Shown here piece after piece: positions 1 through 8,780 of a DNA stretch of 33,468 bases (the stretch's first letter is position 1; each line of letters begins with the position of its first letter). Origin of the DNA: Dehalococcoidia bacterium (GTDB taxonomy: Bacteria; Chloroflexota; Dehalococcoidia; GIF9; AB-539-J10); NCBI GenBank assembly GCA_003556385.1, contig PWRA01000137.1, forward strand, positions 1 to 33,468. The letters are read 5' to 3'. A program made the translations under genes and the position numbers. Below the pieces are notes generated by a model. It was given only the letters and a program-made list of their open reading frames with translations, did not search any database and was not told the DNA's origin.

Positions 1-12
1 CGGGGTCGGTGA

Positions 13-678
13 CTATGCCTCCAGAATTATGCGGGCATCTACAGCTACCGCCTTATCGGAATAGGCGAATACGGGATTTAGGTCTAGCTCCTCTATCTGA
101 GGGTTCTCATCCACAAACCGTGATACCTTGACTATCAGCTCCTCCAATGCCGGCACACTGACCGGGTCTCGTCCCCTGTACCCCTCCAGTATGGGATATC
201 CTTTGATCTCCCTGATCATGTCCCCGGCATCTCGTTCCGTAACCGGGACTATCCTAAAGGAGACGTCCTTGAGCACCTCGACCAACACGCCGCCGAGGCC
301 GAACATGAGTACAGGACCGAACTGAGCGTCCTTGCTCATGCCGATGATCACTTCTACTCCCGGTGGAGCCATGGGTTGCACCGACAGACCGTGAATCCGT
401 GCACCGGGGTATGCCTGTCTGATCGATGACAGCATCTCGGCATATGCCTTACCCACCTGGGTAGCGTTGGCCAGTCCCAGCCTTACTCCGCCGGAGTCGC
501 TCTTGTGCACCACATCCGGCGAATTCACCTTCAACACAACAGGGAAGCCCATCTCCCTGCTTATGGCGATGGCCTCCCTCTTGCTCCTGGCGAGCCTCGT
601 CTCGACGACGGGTATGCCTGCCTTCTTAAGAAACTCCTTCGATTCGGTCTCGGTCAGCATAGTCTTGCTCTTTATCAT
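13..678 (-). CDS. ATP-grasp beta subunit of ADP-forming acetyl/acyl-CoA ligase
   Basis: 221 residues, the usual size of a stand-alone beta subunit of ADP-forming acetyl-CoA synthetase. These enzymes convert acyl-CoA, ADP and phosphate to acid, CoA and ATP, and in anaerobes they make ATP by substrate-level phosphorylation. The ATP-grasp fold is visible from VVLKVNSPDVVHKSDSGGV (about residues 47-65, with the conserved HKSD) through the glycine-rich FGLGGVLVEVLKDVSFR to the C-terminal DLNPVFAY motif. The catalytic CoA-binding alpha subunit is not in the window and may lie just beyond the left edge. The ATG at 678 is preceded by a weak AAGGGA; a second Met at codon 7 is an alternative start. The family call is firm; the exact acyl substrate cannot be told. 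Confidence 0.88.
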   Translation of the reverse strand: MIKSKTMLTETESKEFLKKAGIPVVETRLARSKREAIAISREMGFPVVLKVNSPDVVHKSDSGGVRLGLANATQVGKAYAEMLSSIRQAYPGARIHGLSVQPMAPPGVEVIIGMSKDAQFGPVLMFGLGGVLVEVLKDVSFRIVPVTERDAGDMIREIKGYPILEGYRGRDPVSVPALEELIVKVSRFVDENPQIEELDLNPVFAYSDKAVAVDARIILEA

Positions 679-722
679 TGTGTCGATCCCTTCGTGAGTC
701 CACTACTCTCGTGCAAATGCCA

Positions 723-751
723 ATTGTAGCCCATCGTGCCTCATTTCTCCA
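723..751 (-). promoter_or_regulatory. weak sigma70-type promoter candidate for the ATP-grasp gene
   Basis: On the minus strand TACAAT (728-723) lies 17 bp from TGGAGA (751-746). The -10 matches 5/6 and the -35 4/6 of consensus. It sits about 45 bp upstream of the ATG at 678. This is pattern evidence only. Confidence 0.25.
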
Positions 752-950
752 GTAATCCCAAACAGCGGGAAGCTTGAGCCGGTCCTGGCCCGGGGAGCCC
801 GTCGCCTGCATGGACGAGGCGAACACTTTCCCCTTGCCTTCTGAGGCGGTTCTTGACTGGGGCTGAAACCTTCTCCGCCCACACTCCGGTCATCTAGAGC
901 AGTCTGAACCCGGCGCTGGTGCTCTGCTGAGCTCTTGCCTACCGGCTTTG

Positions 951-967
951 ACGCCGCGTGCCGGCGT
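951..967 (-). terminator. possible hairpin terminator after the HhH gene
   Basis: ACGCCG (951-956) and CGGCGT (962-967) form a perfect 6-bp stem with a 5-base loop, 14 bases past the stop codon at 982. No U-tract follows, so termination is uncertain. Confidence 0.28.
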
Positions 968-981
968 TGTTGCAGATAGAC

Positions 982-1743
982 TTACGTTCGGAGCGGCTGG
1001 TCATTGGGATCGGAGCAGTCTGCCCGTACAGGGCATACGGAACACTGGTTACCCTTGCAGAAATCCAGCCCTATTCTTATCAGGGCCAGTTCGGTTGCGG
1101 GTCGCCCCAGGGCACCTTCATCCAGAGCGAGCCTGGACGCCACCTCTTTAGCTACCGGCGAGAGGCTAGGTTGAGCCTTTTCCCAGACGCCCTTCAGCTC
1201 TCTCAGAAACGTGCCTACAGTGGTGGGCCCTACGCCTTTGAACTCCTGCAGTTTCTTCTCCAGGTCCTTGTTGTTCTTTGCGCGCTCATACAGGTTCTCC
1301 AGCGAGCCATACCTTTCTTTTAGTTTGGTCGCGATCTCCAGCACCTTCGAAGCGGTAGCGAAGTCGTACACCACGTAACCCCCGGCGTCCAGAACCTCCA
1401 CGAGCCTGTCCCATCCTGCCTCTATGATGCGCTCGGGCGTTAGCATTTCCTCCCTTTCGAATTCCTTGTATGTCTTCTTGGCAATCTCTGTGGAGACTCC
1501 ACCCGTAAAGAAGACCGAGGCCAGAAACCACCTGAACCTGTGTGCCTCGCACCTCAGGTCCAGGCCTAGGTCTCGAGCATGACTCGGCACCTGAGAAAGC
1601 TTGTCGTGGATCGTCATCTGTGCTCTTATCTCGTCGGTCTCTTGGGCCACAGAACCAGACAACCGCCGGCGCCGGTCGCCGTCTGCTGCCCTGGACCTGG
1701 TGACATCTGCCCAGAATATATTATAGACTATCTCGTAGCGCAT
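982..1743 (-). CDS. HhH-GPD-like protein with [4Fe-4S] cluster (endonuclease III superfamily, atypical)
   Basis: 253 residues. A helix-hairpin-helix, EFKGVGPTTVGTFL (about 167-180), and a C-terminal cysteine cluster C229-x4-C234-x2-C237-x5-C243 place it near endonuclease III/MutY-type DNA glycosylases, whose usual spacing is C-x6-C-x2-C-x5-C. The hairpin reads GVGPTT where active bifunctional members have GVGRKT, so the catalytic lysine is missing. The segment about 18 residues later (SLSPVAKEV) has no catalytic aspartate. It may be a non-catalytic DNA-binding relative or use other residues. The start at 1743 is supported by GGAGG at 1750-1754, 6 bases upstream; the first 40 residues are Arg-rich and unlike the family. 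It diverges from the GalT-like gene. Confidence 0.75.
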   Translation of the reverse strand: MRYEIVYNIFWADVTRSRAADGDRRRRLSGSVAQETDEIRAQMTIHDKLSQVPSHARDLGLDLRCEAHRFRWFLASVFFTGGVSTEIAKKTYKEFEREEMLTPERIIEAGWDRLVEVLDAGGYVVYDFATASKVLEIATKLKERYGSLENLYERAKNNKDLEKKLQEFKGVGPTTVGTFLRELKGVWEKAQPSLSPVAKEVASRLALDEGALGRPATELALIRIGLDFCKGNQCSVCPVRADCSDPNDQPLRT

Positions 1744-1835
1744 TGTTAGCCTCCGACATACATAGCCTGACGACGCGAGGCAGGCCGTGAAGCCGGTCCG
1801 AGGAACTCGGAGTGCTGGCCCGCCAAGGATTTGTC

Positions 1836-2825
1836 ATGGAGTTCAAAAAGACCGTCAGAAACGGGGTGGAATACAGATTCGATCCCTTGACCGGGCACCA
1901 GTCCCGGATAAACCCTCAGAGAGCCGGCCGACTCAGGAACGCTGGTGACAGGGGTGGGCTTGCCGCAGTAGTTGCCGACAGCGCAAGAACGTGTCCGTTC
2001 TGCCACGAGCGAGTTGAAGAGAAGACGCCTTGTTTCACAGGGGAGGGTTGGCAGGAAGGGAGAATAGGACGTGGAGAGACCCTGCTGTTTCCTAACGCAA
2101 ACCCCTTCGGTGAGAACCACGCTGTGGGGATCATCAGTCGGGCGCACTTCCTGAAGCTGGACGAATTCAGTCGGGAGATGCTCCAGGACAACCTGGTCGC
2201 CAGTAGGGACTACGCCCTCGCGGTGCATCGGGGCAAGAGAGAAGCAGTCTGGCCCATCTATCTCTGGAACTATATGCCGCCCAGCGCGGGAAGCATAGTC
2301 CACCCGCACAGCCAGACCCTGGTGGAAAGCGAGCCGCTCCCCGGCCAGGCAGAGCTTATGCGCAAGAGTCGCGAATACTTCGACCGTAACGGCACAGTTT
2401 ACTGGCAAGACCTGGCAGAGCGCGAAGAGAAGACCGGCGAACGGTTTATATACCGGGGCGACTGCCTGTCCCTGGTAACAAGCTTTGCGCCGCGGGGCTT
2501 CAACGAAATCCAGTTTATCTTTGGAGGCTTGAGTTCCTTTGCGGAAGCGGGGGAAAGAGAGATAGCCGAGTTCGTCGATTGCTTGATCGGGGCACTCAGA
2601 GGGTACCGGGAGATCGGCATCGGCTCATTTAACCTCATCACCTGTTCGGGCCCTATCGATGAGAGAGCGGGATACTACAGACTGCACGCCAAACTGATCT
2701 CTCGCCCGTATCCGGGTGGAGTCTATACCGGCGATACGGGCCCTTTTGAGAGGTTGTGTGATGCCTGGGTTATCGATACGTTGCCCGAATTGGTGGCGGC
2801 GAAGCTCAAGCCCATCTTCAGGTGA
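1836..2825 (+). CDS. galactose-1-phosphate uridylyltransferase family protein (GalT-like)
   Basis: 329 residues from the chosen ATG. GalT-family enzymes of the HIT superfamily transfer a nucleotidyl group through a covalent histidine intermediate. Visible marks are CPFC (53-56, likely zinc ligands), FPNANPFGENHAVGI (85-99), and the active-site V-H156-P-H158-S-Q160. The C-terminal part, with NEIQFIFGG and the RLHAKLISRPYP segment, fits the second half of the GalT fold. The start at 1836 is preferred over the in-frame GTG at 1812 because AAGGA (1825-1829) lies 6 bases upstream. No other Leloir-pathway gene is nearby, so the true substrate (galactose-1-P or another sugar or nucleotide phosphate) is open. 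Confidence 0.8.
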   Translation: MEFKKTVRNGVEYRFDPLTGHQSRINPQRAGRLRNAGDRGGLAAVVADSARTCPFCHERVEEKTPCFTGEGWQEGRIGRGETLLFPNANPFGENHAVGIISRAHFLKLDEFSREMLQDNLVASRDYALAVHRGKREAVWPIYLWNYMPPSAGSIVHPHSQTLVESEPLPGQAELMRKSREYFDRNGTVYWQDLAEREEKTGERFIYRGDCLSLVTSFAPRGFNEIQFIFGGLSSFAEAGEREIAEFVDCLIGALRGYREIGIGSFNLITCSGPIDERAGYYRLHAKLISRPYPGGVYTGDTGPFERLCDAWVIDTLPELVAAKLKPIFR

Positions 2826-2846
2826 CACATCTCCCCGGCGGTCTCA

Positions 2847-2876
2847 TTGGCAATGATTCAGAGACGTTACTATAAT
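2847..2876 (+). promoter_or_regulatory. strong sigma70-type promoter for mfd
   Basis: TTGGCA (2847-2852) and a perfect TATAAT (2871-2876) are separated by 18 bp. Transcription should start near 2883-2885, at or next to the mfd ATG at 2885, which would give a leaderless or nearly leaderless mRNA. Confidence 0.65.
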
Positions 2877-2884
2877 ACCGCCTG

Positions 2885-5800
2885 ATGGTTAATAGAGGTC
2901 CGGCACTGAATCTCTCTGGCCTGCTTTCTTTGCTCAAGGTAATGCCTTCCTACACACAGTTGGTGAAGGCCCTGTCTGGAGCACAGGACGAACACAAGGC
3001 CGTGGTCCTCGAGGCAGCGAGGCCTTATCTGATAGCCGCGCTGCACAGGGAGCTCGAAGTGCCCGTCATGCTGGTGACGGCACAACCCGATACAGCCAGG
3101 AAGCTCCACGAGCAGCTTCTTGCATGGTGCCCGCCTTCGGCCGGGTTACACAGGCTTTCCGAGCTGGACTTCCTGCCCTACGATAGTCATCGTCTATCCT
3201 CTGTCAGCTATCAGGTGCTGGAGAGGTTGAGGGCGCTATCGGCCCTGTCGTTGCACGGGCCTGGGGAGTCCGCTCGGCCCGGATACGGGCCCACAAAGGC
3301 GCCCCTGGTGGTGACTTCTGCCCTGGGGATCATAAATAAGACCATAAGTCACGCAGACTTCACGGCTGTCTGCCGTGTTCTCAGGCCCGGCATGTCCGTT
3401 GACCCCCTGGAACTACTGCGCACGTGGCAGCGGATGGGCTATGAAGCGGAGGAGGTTGTCGAAGTGCCGGGCCAGATGAGCAGGCGGGGTGGTATCGTTG
3501 ATGTCTTCCCGCCGGATAGCGAATCGCCAGTCCGAATAGAGTTTTCGGGCAACCAGGTGGAGACCATGAGGTGCTTTGACCCGACAAGCCAGCGATCAAG
3601 GGGCCCTGTATCGTCCTTGATCGTGATGCCGGCCAGGGAGTTTCTCATGCCGCCATGGGACACCAGCGGCGGACTCGACCTGGATGATTGTGATGCGGAG
3701 GCAAGGGAGCGCTTCCGGGCGGACCTCGCCAGATTGCAGGAGGGACAGTGGTTCCCCGGGGCTGAGTTCTACTCTCCACTTATTAACTCGGGAAGTGTCC
3801 TGGACTACCTCTCCGGTGATGCTCTCCTCGTGCTCGACGACCCCGGAGGGATCGAGCTGGCAGTGACCAGGTTGAACGGTGAAGCGGAGGAGTTGAGAGC
3901 GGCAAAGGTGGAGAGAGGCGAGCTGCCCTCTGCCTTTCCCTCCCCCTATCTGGGCTGGGCCGAACTGGCGCCGCAGATAGAAGCCACGCGTCGACTGTCC
4001 CTGGACACGTGGGACAGCGCCCGCAGTCAGGCCCATGTCTTATCCTTCAGCAAACCTCAGAGCTATGGCAGTCAACTGGAGAGGTTCCTTAGAGCAGCCA
4101 GAAGAATGGTGGAACAAAGGCAACGCGTGCTCATAGCGAGCCACCAGGCGGATCGCCTGGCCGAGCTTCTTGAGAGGGAGGAGATTCATGCCTCGCCCGC
4201 TTCACAGATAGAAGAGGTGCCTCCGCCTGCCTCCATCACTCTGCTGCATGGTTCACTGAACGGAGGCTGGGTAATGGATGATGAGATGACACTTATCACC
4301 GATGCCGAGCTCTTCGGGTGGGTCAAGCAGCCGCGCGCAAGCAGGAGGCGACCTGTACCGCGCCGGTGGTTGTTCCCTCCGCTATCGCCCGGCGAATATG
4401 TCGTCCATGTGGACCACGGCATCGCCAGGTTCAATGGCATGACCAGGATGTCTGCGCACGGAAGCGAGCAGGAGTACATTGTGCTGGAATATGCGGCCGG
4501 CGACAAGCTCTATGTGCCGTCTGATCGTGTGGACCGTGTCAGTCGCTACGTCGGTGCCGGCGACCAGGCGCCACCCCTGAGCCGGCTGCGGAGCCGTGAA
4601 TGGCAACGGGCGAAGAAAAGAGTCAAGGAATCAGTGGCCGAGATCGCCCGCGAGCTGCTCGAACTCTACGCTGCTCGCGAACTCGCTCCCGGCTTCGCTT
4701 TCTCTCCGGACTCCCTCTGGCAGCACGAACTGGAAGCTTCCTTCCCCTATGTGGAAACGCCGGATCAAATCGAGGCGATCATGGCGGTCAAAGATGATAT
4801 GGAAAGAGCCAAGCCCACAGACCGCCTTATCTGCGGAGATGTCGGCTATGGCAAGACCGAAATAGCGCTGCGCGCCGCCTTCAAAGCCGTCATGGATAAC
4901 AAGCAGGTAGCCATTCTGGTTCCCACCACCGTGCTGGCTCAGCAACACCTCACTACCTTTACCGAGAGGCTGCAGACGTATCCCGTCAGAATCGAGATGC
5001 TCAGCCGTTTCTGTCCGCCCCAGAAGGAAAGGGAGATCCTGCGGGGCCTGGCCAGCGGCGCTGTAGACATATGCATCGGCACCCATCGCCTGCTCCAATC
5101 GGACATCACATTCAAAGACCTCGGACTGGTGATCATCGACGAAGAACAACAATTCGGCGTGGTGCAGAAGGAGAAGCTGAAGCAGTTAAGGAAGGAGGTG
5201 GATACCCTGGCACTCAGCGCCACCCCTATACCACGCACCCTTCACATGTCCATAAGCGGGATCAGGGACATGAGCATGGTGGAGACACCGCCGGAGGAGC
5301 GACTGTCCATCAAGACCTATGTGGGGGTCTATGATCCCACCCTGGTCAGGCAGGTGATACTGCGTGAGATAGAGAGAAACGGTCAGGTTTTCTTTGTGCA
5401 TAACCGCGTTCAGAGCATCGGCCTGGCCGCCCGCAAGGTGCGGGATGCGGTACCTGAAGCCAGAATAGCCATTGCGCACGGGCAAATGCCGGAGGAGCAA
5501 CTGGAAAAGGTGATGACCGATTTCATGACAGGCGAGTACGATGTGCTGCTGGCTACGACCATTATCCAGCTCGGTCTGGACATGCCTAACGTGAATACGC
5601 TGATCGTCGACCGGTCCGACAAGTTTGGCCTGGGTCAGCTCTATCAGTTAAGGGGTAGAGTGGGACGCGGCATTAACCAGGCGTATGCGTACTTCTTCTT
5701 CGACGAAGGGAAACAGCTAACTCCCCAGGCCTATAAGAGGCTCAGGACCATCCTGGAGGCCACAGAACTGGGTTCTGGCTTCGGAATCGCTATGAAGGAC

Positions 5801-6409
5801 CTGGAGATTCGGGGAGCTGGCAACCTCCTGGGTGTGAAGCAGAGCGGACACATCGCAGCACTAGGTTTTGACCTCTATTGCCAGCTGCTGGCTGAGACTG
5901 TGGAAGAGTTGAGGGCAAAACGGGAGGGCGAAGCCAGGAGGCGCGTCATCCGCAGGACCGAGGAGTCGCCAAGCATATCTCTGCCCCTGGCGGCCTACAT
6001 ACCGGATGAGTACGTCCCCAATCTGGGTACCCGCTTGAGCCTCTATCAGAGGCTGGCCGGAGTGGAGCGTATGGAGGATCTCGAAGACATGGCCCGGGAG
6101 TTCGAAGACAGATTCGGGGCTCTGCCGGAACCGGTGGAAAACCTGCTCTACATGGTGAGGGTCAAGTTGCTGGCCATTGAGGCGGGGGTCGGGTCCGTTG
6201 CCACACAGGGCAGGCAAATAGTGCTCAAGCCGCTAACGGACGGTCGGCAGTTGGAAGGCGCGGCCCCCGTCAGCGGGGGAGTCCGAGCGGGCGCTACCCA
6301 GATCAGGATCGATACTAGAGTGCTGGGGAACAAGTGGACTGCGACCCTGGAGGAAACGCTGAGATACAACGCCCTTCGTGCCGGAGTGAAGGCCGCAGAC
6401 ACTGCATAG
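2885..6409 (+). CDS. mfd: transcription-repair coupling factor Mfd
   Basis: 1174 residues, close to the 1148 of E. coli Mfd. It is a DNA translocase that removes RNA polymerase stalled at lesions and recruits UvrA. In order: a UvrB-like N-terminal module (MSRRGGIVDVFP near 198-209); the CarD-like RNA polymerase-interacting domain (LSPGEYVVHVDHGIARF from about 499); a RecG-like motor with Walker A GDVGYGKTE (651-659), DEEQ (752-755) and RGRVGRG (about 922); and a C-terminal TRCF domain. The reading frame is intact. The ATG at 2885 has no Shine-Dalgarno and lies about 9 bases past the -10 box, suggesting leaderless translation; ATG 2942 would remove the conserved NLSGLLSLL start of the family. 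It is monocistronic and convergent with the amidotransferase gene. Confidence 0.98.
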   Translation: MVNRGPALNLSGLLSLLKVMPSYTQLVKALSGAQDEHKAVVLEAARPYLIAALHRELEVPVMLVTAQPDTARKLHEQLLAWCPPSAGLHRLSELDFLPYDSHRLSSVSYQVLERLRALSALSLHGPGESARPGYGPTKAPLVVTSALGIINKTISHADFTAVCRVLRPGMSVDPLELLRTWQRMGYEAEEVVEVPGQMSRRGGIVDVFPPDSESPVRIEFSGNQVETMRCFDPTSQRSRGPVSSLIVMPAREFLMPPWDTSGGLDLDDCDAEARERFRADLARLQEGQWFPGAEFYSPLINSGSVLDYLSGDALLVLDDPGGIELAVTRLNGEAEELRAAKVERGELPSAFPSPYLGWAELAPQIEATRRLSLDTWDSARSQAHVLSFSKPQSYGSQLERFLRAARRMVEQRQRVLIASHQADRLAELLEREEIHASPASQIEEVPPPASITLLHGSLNGGWVMDDEMTLITDAELFGWVKQPRASRRRPVPRRWLFPPLSPGEYVVHVDHGIARFNGMTRMSAHGSEQEYIVLEYAAGDKLYVPSDRVDRVSRYVGAGDQAPPLSRLRSREWQRAKKRVKESVAEIARELLELYAARELAPGFAFSPDSLWQHELEASFPYVETPDQIEAIMAVKDDMERAKPTDRLICGDVGYGKTEIALRAAFKAVMDNKQVAILVPTTVLAQQHLTTFTERLQTYPVRIEMLSRFCPPQKEREILRGLASGAVDICIGTHRLLQSDITFKDLGLVIIDEEQQFGVVQKEKLKQLRKEVDTLALSATPIPRTLHMSISGIRDMSMVETPPEERLSIKTYVGVYDPTLVRQVILREIERNGQVFFVHNRVQSIGLAARKVRDAVPEARIAIAHGQMPEEQLEKVMTDFMTGEYDVLLATTIIQLGLDMPNVNTLIVDRSDKFGLGQLYQLRGRVGRGINQAYAYFFFDEGKQLTPQAYKRLRTILEATELGSGFGIAMKDLEIRGAGNLLGVKQSGHIAALGFDLYCQLLAETVEELRAKREGEARRRVIRRTEESPSISLPLAAYIPDEYVPNLGTRLSLYQRLAGVERMEDLEDMAREFEDRFGALPEPVENLLYMVRVKLLAIEAGVGSVATQGRQIVLKPLTDGRQLEGAAPVSGGVRAGATQIRIDTRVLGNKWTATLEETLRYNALRAGVKAADTA

Positions 6410-6467
6410 GTGGCACGTTCCTCGAATCAGGGTCTTCCTCCAGGCCTGAACCGGCGGCCCTACAGAG

Positions 6468-6483
6468 GGTCACAGCGGTGACC
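6468..6483. terminator. small palindromic hairpin between convergent genes
   Basis: GGTCAC (6468-6473), loop AGCG, GTGACC (6478-6483) form a perfect 6-bp stem in the 83-base gap between mfd and the amidotransferase, close to both stops. It could act on both strands. There is no U-tract. Confidence 0.3.
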
Positions 6484-6492
6484 GTGCTATGA

Positions 6493-7224
6493 TCATGGCC
6501 GGCGGGGCGGCCCCGGCATATTGCAGATCTCGACCTGTCTATCCGGAAGGGTCAACCGCAGAAGCGAGGCGTTCCTCATCTCCCGCCATCCCTGCCGGGG
6601 CCCGGGTAAGCGTTCGGATGAGATCACTACGTAATCGTCCGTCGACAGGTACTTCATGGTGTAGTAATGTGGAGTCCGCTCGCCACGTCTACCATAAGTG
6701 TTTAGCACGTAGACGTGATCGTTGCTGCACAGGATGAAGTTGAGCGCCGAATAGTCCTTCACGTCCCTCACTGTTCTACTTATGGCCTCCATCATGTCGC
6801 CGCATTGTCGAGCGTGCTCAAGGATCAGGTCGAAGAACTGCTGTGAATCCGTTCTTGCTCCACCTTCGAAATCGTAGATCGTACCGTTGTGACAGAAATA
6901 GCAGTCGCCATCCTGGAACGGGTGCGTAAACTCATGACCCACCACTGTTCCCGGCGACGCTCTCCTGGCATGCAGCATCACCAGATCCGGAGTGATGCTA
7001 TAAAGCTCGTTGAACACGGGGTCCTGCCAGCAGGCAACAGCATTCTTGTAGAACCTGACTGCGCCCGAGCTTCGCGCCATTACGCCCCAGCCATCCCCGT
7101 GGACGTGGTGGCCCCGGCCCCGGTATTCATGATCCCCGTTCTCGTTCTGAGCCATCAGCTTGAAACCGTCCAGCAGGCTTGGCCAGGGAAATCTGCCGGC
7201 TGCCACTAGCATTCTACAGGCCAT
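6493..7224 (-). CDS. class II glutamine amidotransferase (YafJ-like, Ntn hydrolase)
   Basis: 243 residues. Type 2 glutamine amidotransferases hydrolyse glutamine with an N-terminal cysteine and pass ammonia on; the acceptor of this small stand-alone type is unknown. Visible motifs are the N-terminal CRM (Cys3), HGDGWG (42-47), LHARRAS (84-90) and CHNGTI (111-116), the conserved oxyanion/glutamine-binding set. The start at ATG 7224 is set by GGAGG (7229-7233) 4 bases upstream and puts the cysteine at position 3 behind Met-Ala, not at position 2 as usual. The cysteine would become N-terminal only if Met-Ala is cleaved. An upstream in-frame start would add 12 residues and looks less likely. Confidence 0.82.
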   Translation of the reverse strand: MACRMLVAAGRFPWPSLLDGFKLMAQNENGDHEYRGRGHHVHGDGWGVMARSSGAVRFYKNAVACWQDPVFNELYSITPDLVMLHARRASPGTVVGHEFTHPFQDGDCYFCHNGTIYDFEGGARTDSQQFFDLILEHARQCGDMMEAISRTVRDVKDYSALNFILCSNDHVYVLNTYGRRGERTPHYYTMKYLSTDDYVVISSERLPGPRQGWREMRNASLLRLTLPDRQVEICNMPGPPRRP

Positions 7225-7345
7225 ACGTCCTCCGAGAAGACATTTTAGCAGCCCGGACACCGGTTGTGCTCCTCTGGCATTGCCCTGTGCATCTCTGCCC
7301 CGGCCGCCGATCTGAATGGGTCACAGAAGAGGCGGGCACCGGCGA

Positions 7346-7374
7346 TTGACAACGTAACGAACGATCGCTAAACT
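7346..7374 (+). promoter_or_regulatory. strong sigma70-type promoter for the ndh-P5CDH unit
   Basis: Perfect TTGACA (7346-7351), 17-bp spacer, TAAACT (7369-7374). The expected start near 7381 leaves about 25 bases of leader before the ATG at 7406. Confidence 0.6.
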
Positions 7375-7405
7375 CACGGGTGGGAACACGCTGATTCGGT
7401 AGCAG

Positions 7406-8734
7406 ATGACTGAGGGTGGAGACAGGAAGAGGGTTGTTATACTCGGTGCCGGTGCCGGTGGCCTTGCCGCTGCACTGGAACTCCGAAAGGCCGGCACCGC
7501 TGTACCCGGCGTCGAAGTGACCCTGGTGGACCAGCGCGACTATCATCATCCCCTGCCGTATATCTGTAACGTGGTCAGCGGCGGCGTTCGGCCGGGACAT
7601 ATCTGTTTTCCTCTGCACGCGGTGCTGAGTGAAAGGAGCAATAGCCGGCCGGTCCTGTTCAAGCAGAGCCGGGTGGAGGACATAGATCCAGAGAACAAGG
7701 TGGTAGTCACCGATGGCGAAGAGCTGAAGTGGGACTATCTGGTTGTGGCCCTGGGCAGCACCACGAACTTCTTCGGGATGAGCAATCTGGAGCACGGTAC
7801 GCTGGCCTTCAAATCTGTGAAAGACGCTGTTAGTATCCATGATCGCATTCTGGATAACCACGAGGCAGCCCTGCGGGAGGAGGATGTGCAGCGACGGCGT
7901 GTATTGCTGACCTTCGTTGTGGTGGGAGGTGGCGCCACCGGAGCAGAGTTGGCGGCGTCCATTCAGGGCTTCGTGAGCGTCGTCGGGCGGAAGTACCCTT
8001 CGCTGACAGCTGAAGCACGCGTGCTGCTGGTCGAAGCACGGGATTCGCTGCTATCGGGTCTGAAGCCGGCAATGTCAGATCTGGCGATCAGGCGACTCTC
8101 TTCTCGAGGAATCGTGATCTTGCTGGAAACCCGGGTCACAGAGGTGTTGCCCGATGCTATCGAGACGGCAGACGGCACGCGCATATCGACCGGTACCGTT
8201 ATCTGGGTGGCGGGCGTGAAGCCCGCGACTGTTGCGGAATCGTTGCCTTTCGAAAAAGGTCGGGATGGCCGGCTGCTGGTGAACGCGTACCTTGAGGTCC
8301 CGCAGGCGCCGGGGACCTACGTAATCGGAGATTGCGCCTATCTCCCGCAGCGAGACGGCTCGGGACCCTATCCGCAGACACAGCAGGTAGCCGAACGGCA
8401 GGGCCCGGTCTGTGCACGAAACATAATCAGCACCATACTGGGGAGAAATCGACAGGCCTTTGACTACAGATTCAAGGGGCAGTTGATATATATGGGCAAG
8501 AACCTCACGGCGGCTCAGGTATGGAATCACGTCTTCGATGGCTTCACTGGCGCGCTGCTGCGGCGGATTTTCTATGCATGGGAGTTCGTGTCATATCTGG
8601 GCCTGACGACTGGATTGAGAAGAAAGGCCGGCGCCGTGAACGACTGGGTTCTGGCCTACTTCGGCCGCCACGCTATCGCGGACCTGTCCGACGAGAAGTG
8701 GGAGGCGCTTGAGGTCGGGCGTAAAAGAAGGTAA
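7406..8734 (+). CDS. ndh: type II NADH dehydrogenase (NDH-2)
   Basis: 442 residues. NDH-2 is a single-subunit, membrane-associated flavoenzyme that passes electrons from NADH to quinone without pumping protons. Two Rossmann folds are clear: FAD-binding VVILGAGAGGLAAALEL (about 9-25) and NADH-binding VVVGGGATGAELAA (about 172-185). VIWVAGVKP and the second FAD contact TYVIGDCAYLPQ follow. The C-terminal region (about 360-442) has the hydrophobic and basic segments expected for membrane attachment, and no transmembrane helix is evident earlier. No good Shine-Dalgarno precedes the ATG. P5C dehydrogenase starts 46 bases downstream on the same strand, so the two may share a transcript. A related ferredoxin or sulfide:quinone reductase is less likely. 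Confidence 0.82.
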   Translation: MTEGGDRKRVVILGAGAGGLAAALELRKAGTAVPGVEVTLVDQRDYHHPLPYICNVVSGGVRPGHICFPLHAVLSERSNSRPVLFKQSRVEDIDPENKVVVTDGEELKWDYLVVALGSTTNFFGMSNLEHGTLAFKSVKDAVSIHDRILDNHEAALREEDVQRRRVLLTFVVVGGGATGAELAASIQGFVSVVGRKYPSLTAEARVLLVEARDSLLSGLKPAMSDLAIRRLSSRGIVILLETRVTEVLPDAIETADGTRISTGTVIWVAGVKPATVAESLPFEKGRDGRLLVNAYLEVPQAPGTYVIGDCAYLPQRDGSGPYPQTQQVAERQGPVCARNIISTILGRNRQAFDYRFKGQLIYMGKNLTAAQVWNHVFDGFTGALLRRIFYAWEFVSYLGLTTGLRRKAGAVNDWVLAYFGRHAIADLSDEKWEALEVGRKRR

Positions 8735-8780
8735 GATTACCGTGAGCAAAAATATAAAGGCATTGCAGGAGGTGTAACAG

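Larger units (their letters stand above)
679..981. other. intergenic stretch, no gene seen
   Basis: About 300 bases lie between the start of the ATP-grasp gene and the end of the HhH gene, both on the minus strand. I see no credible coding frame or RNA gene. It holds a weak promoter candidate near 723-751 and a short GC hairpin at 951-967. Confidence 0.5.
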
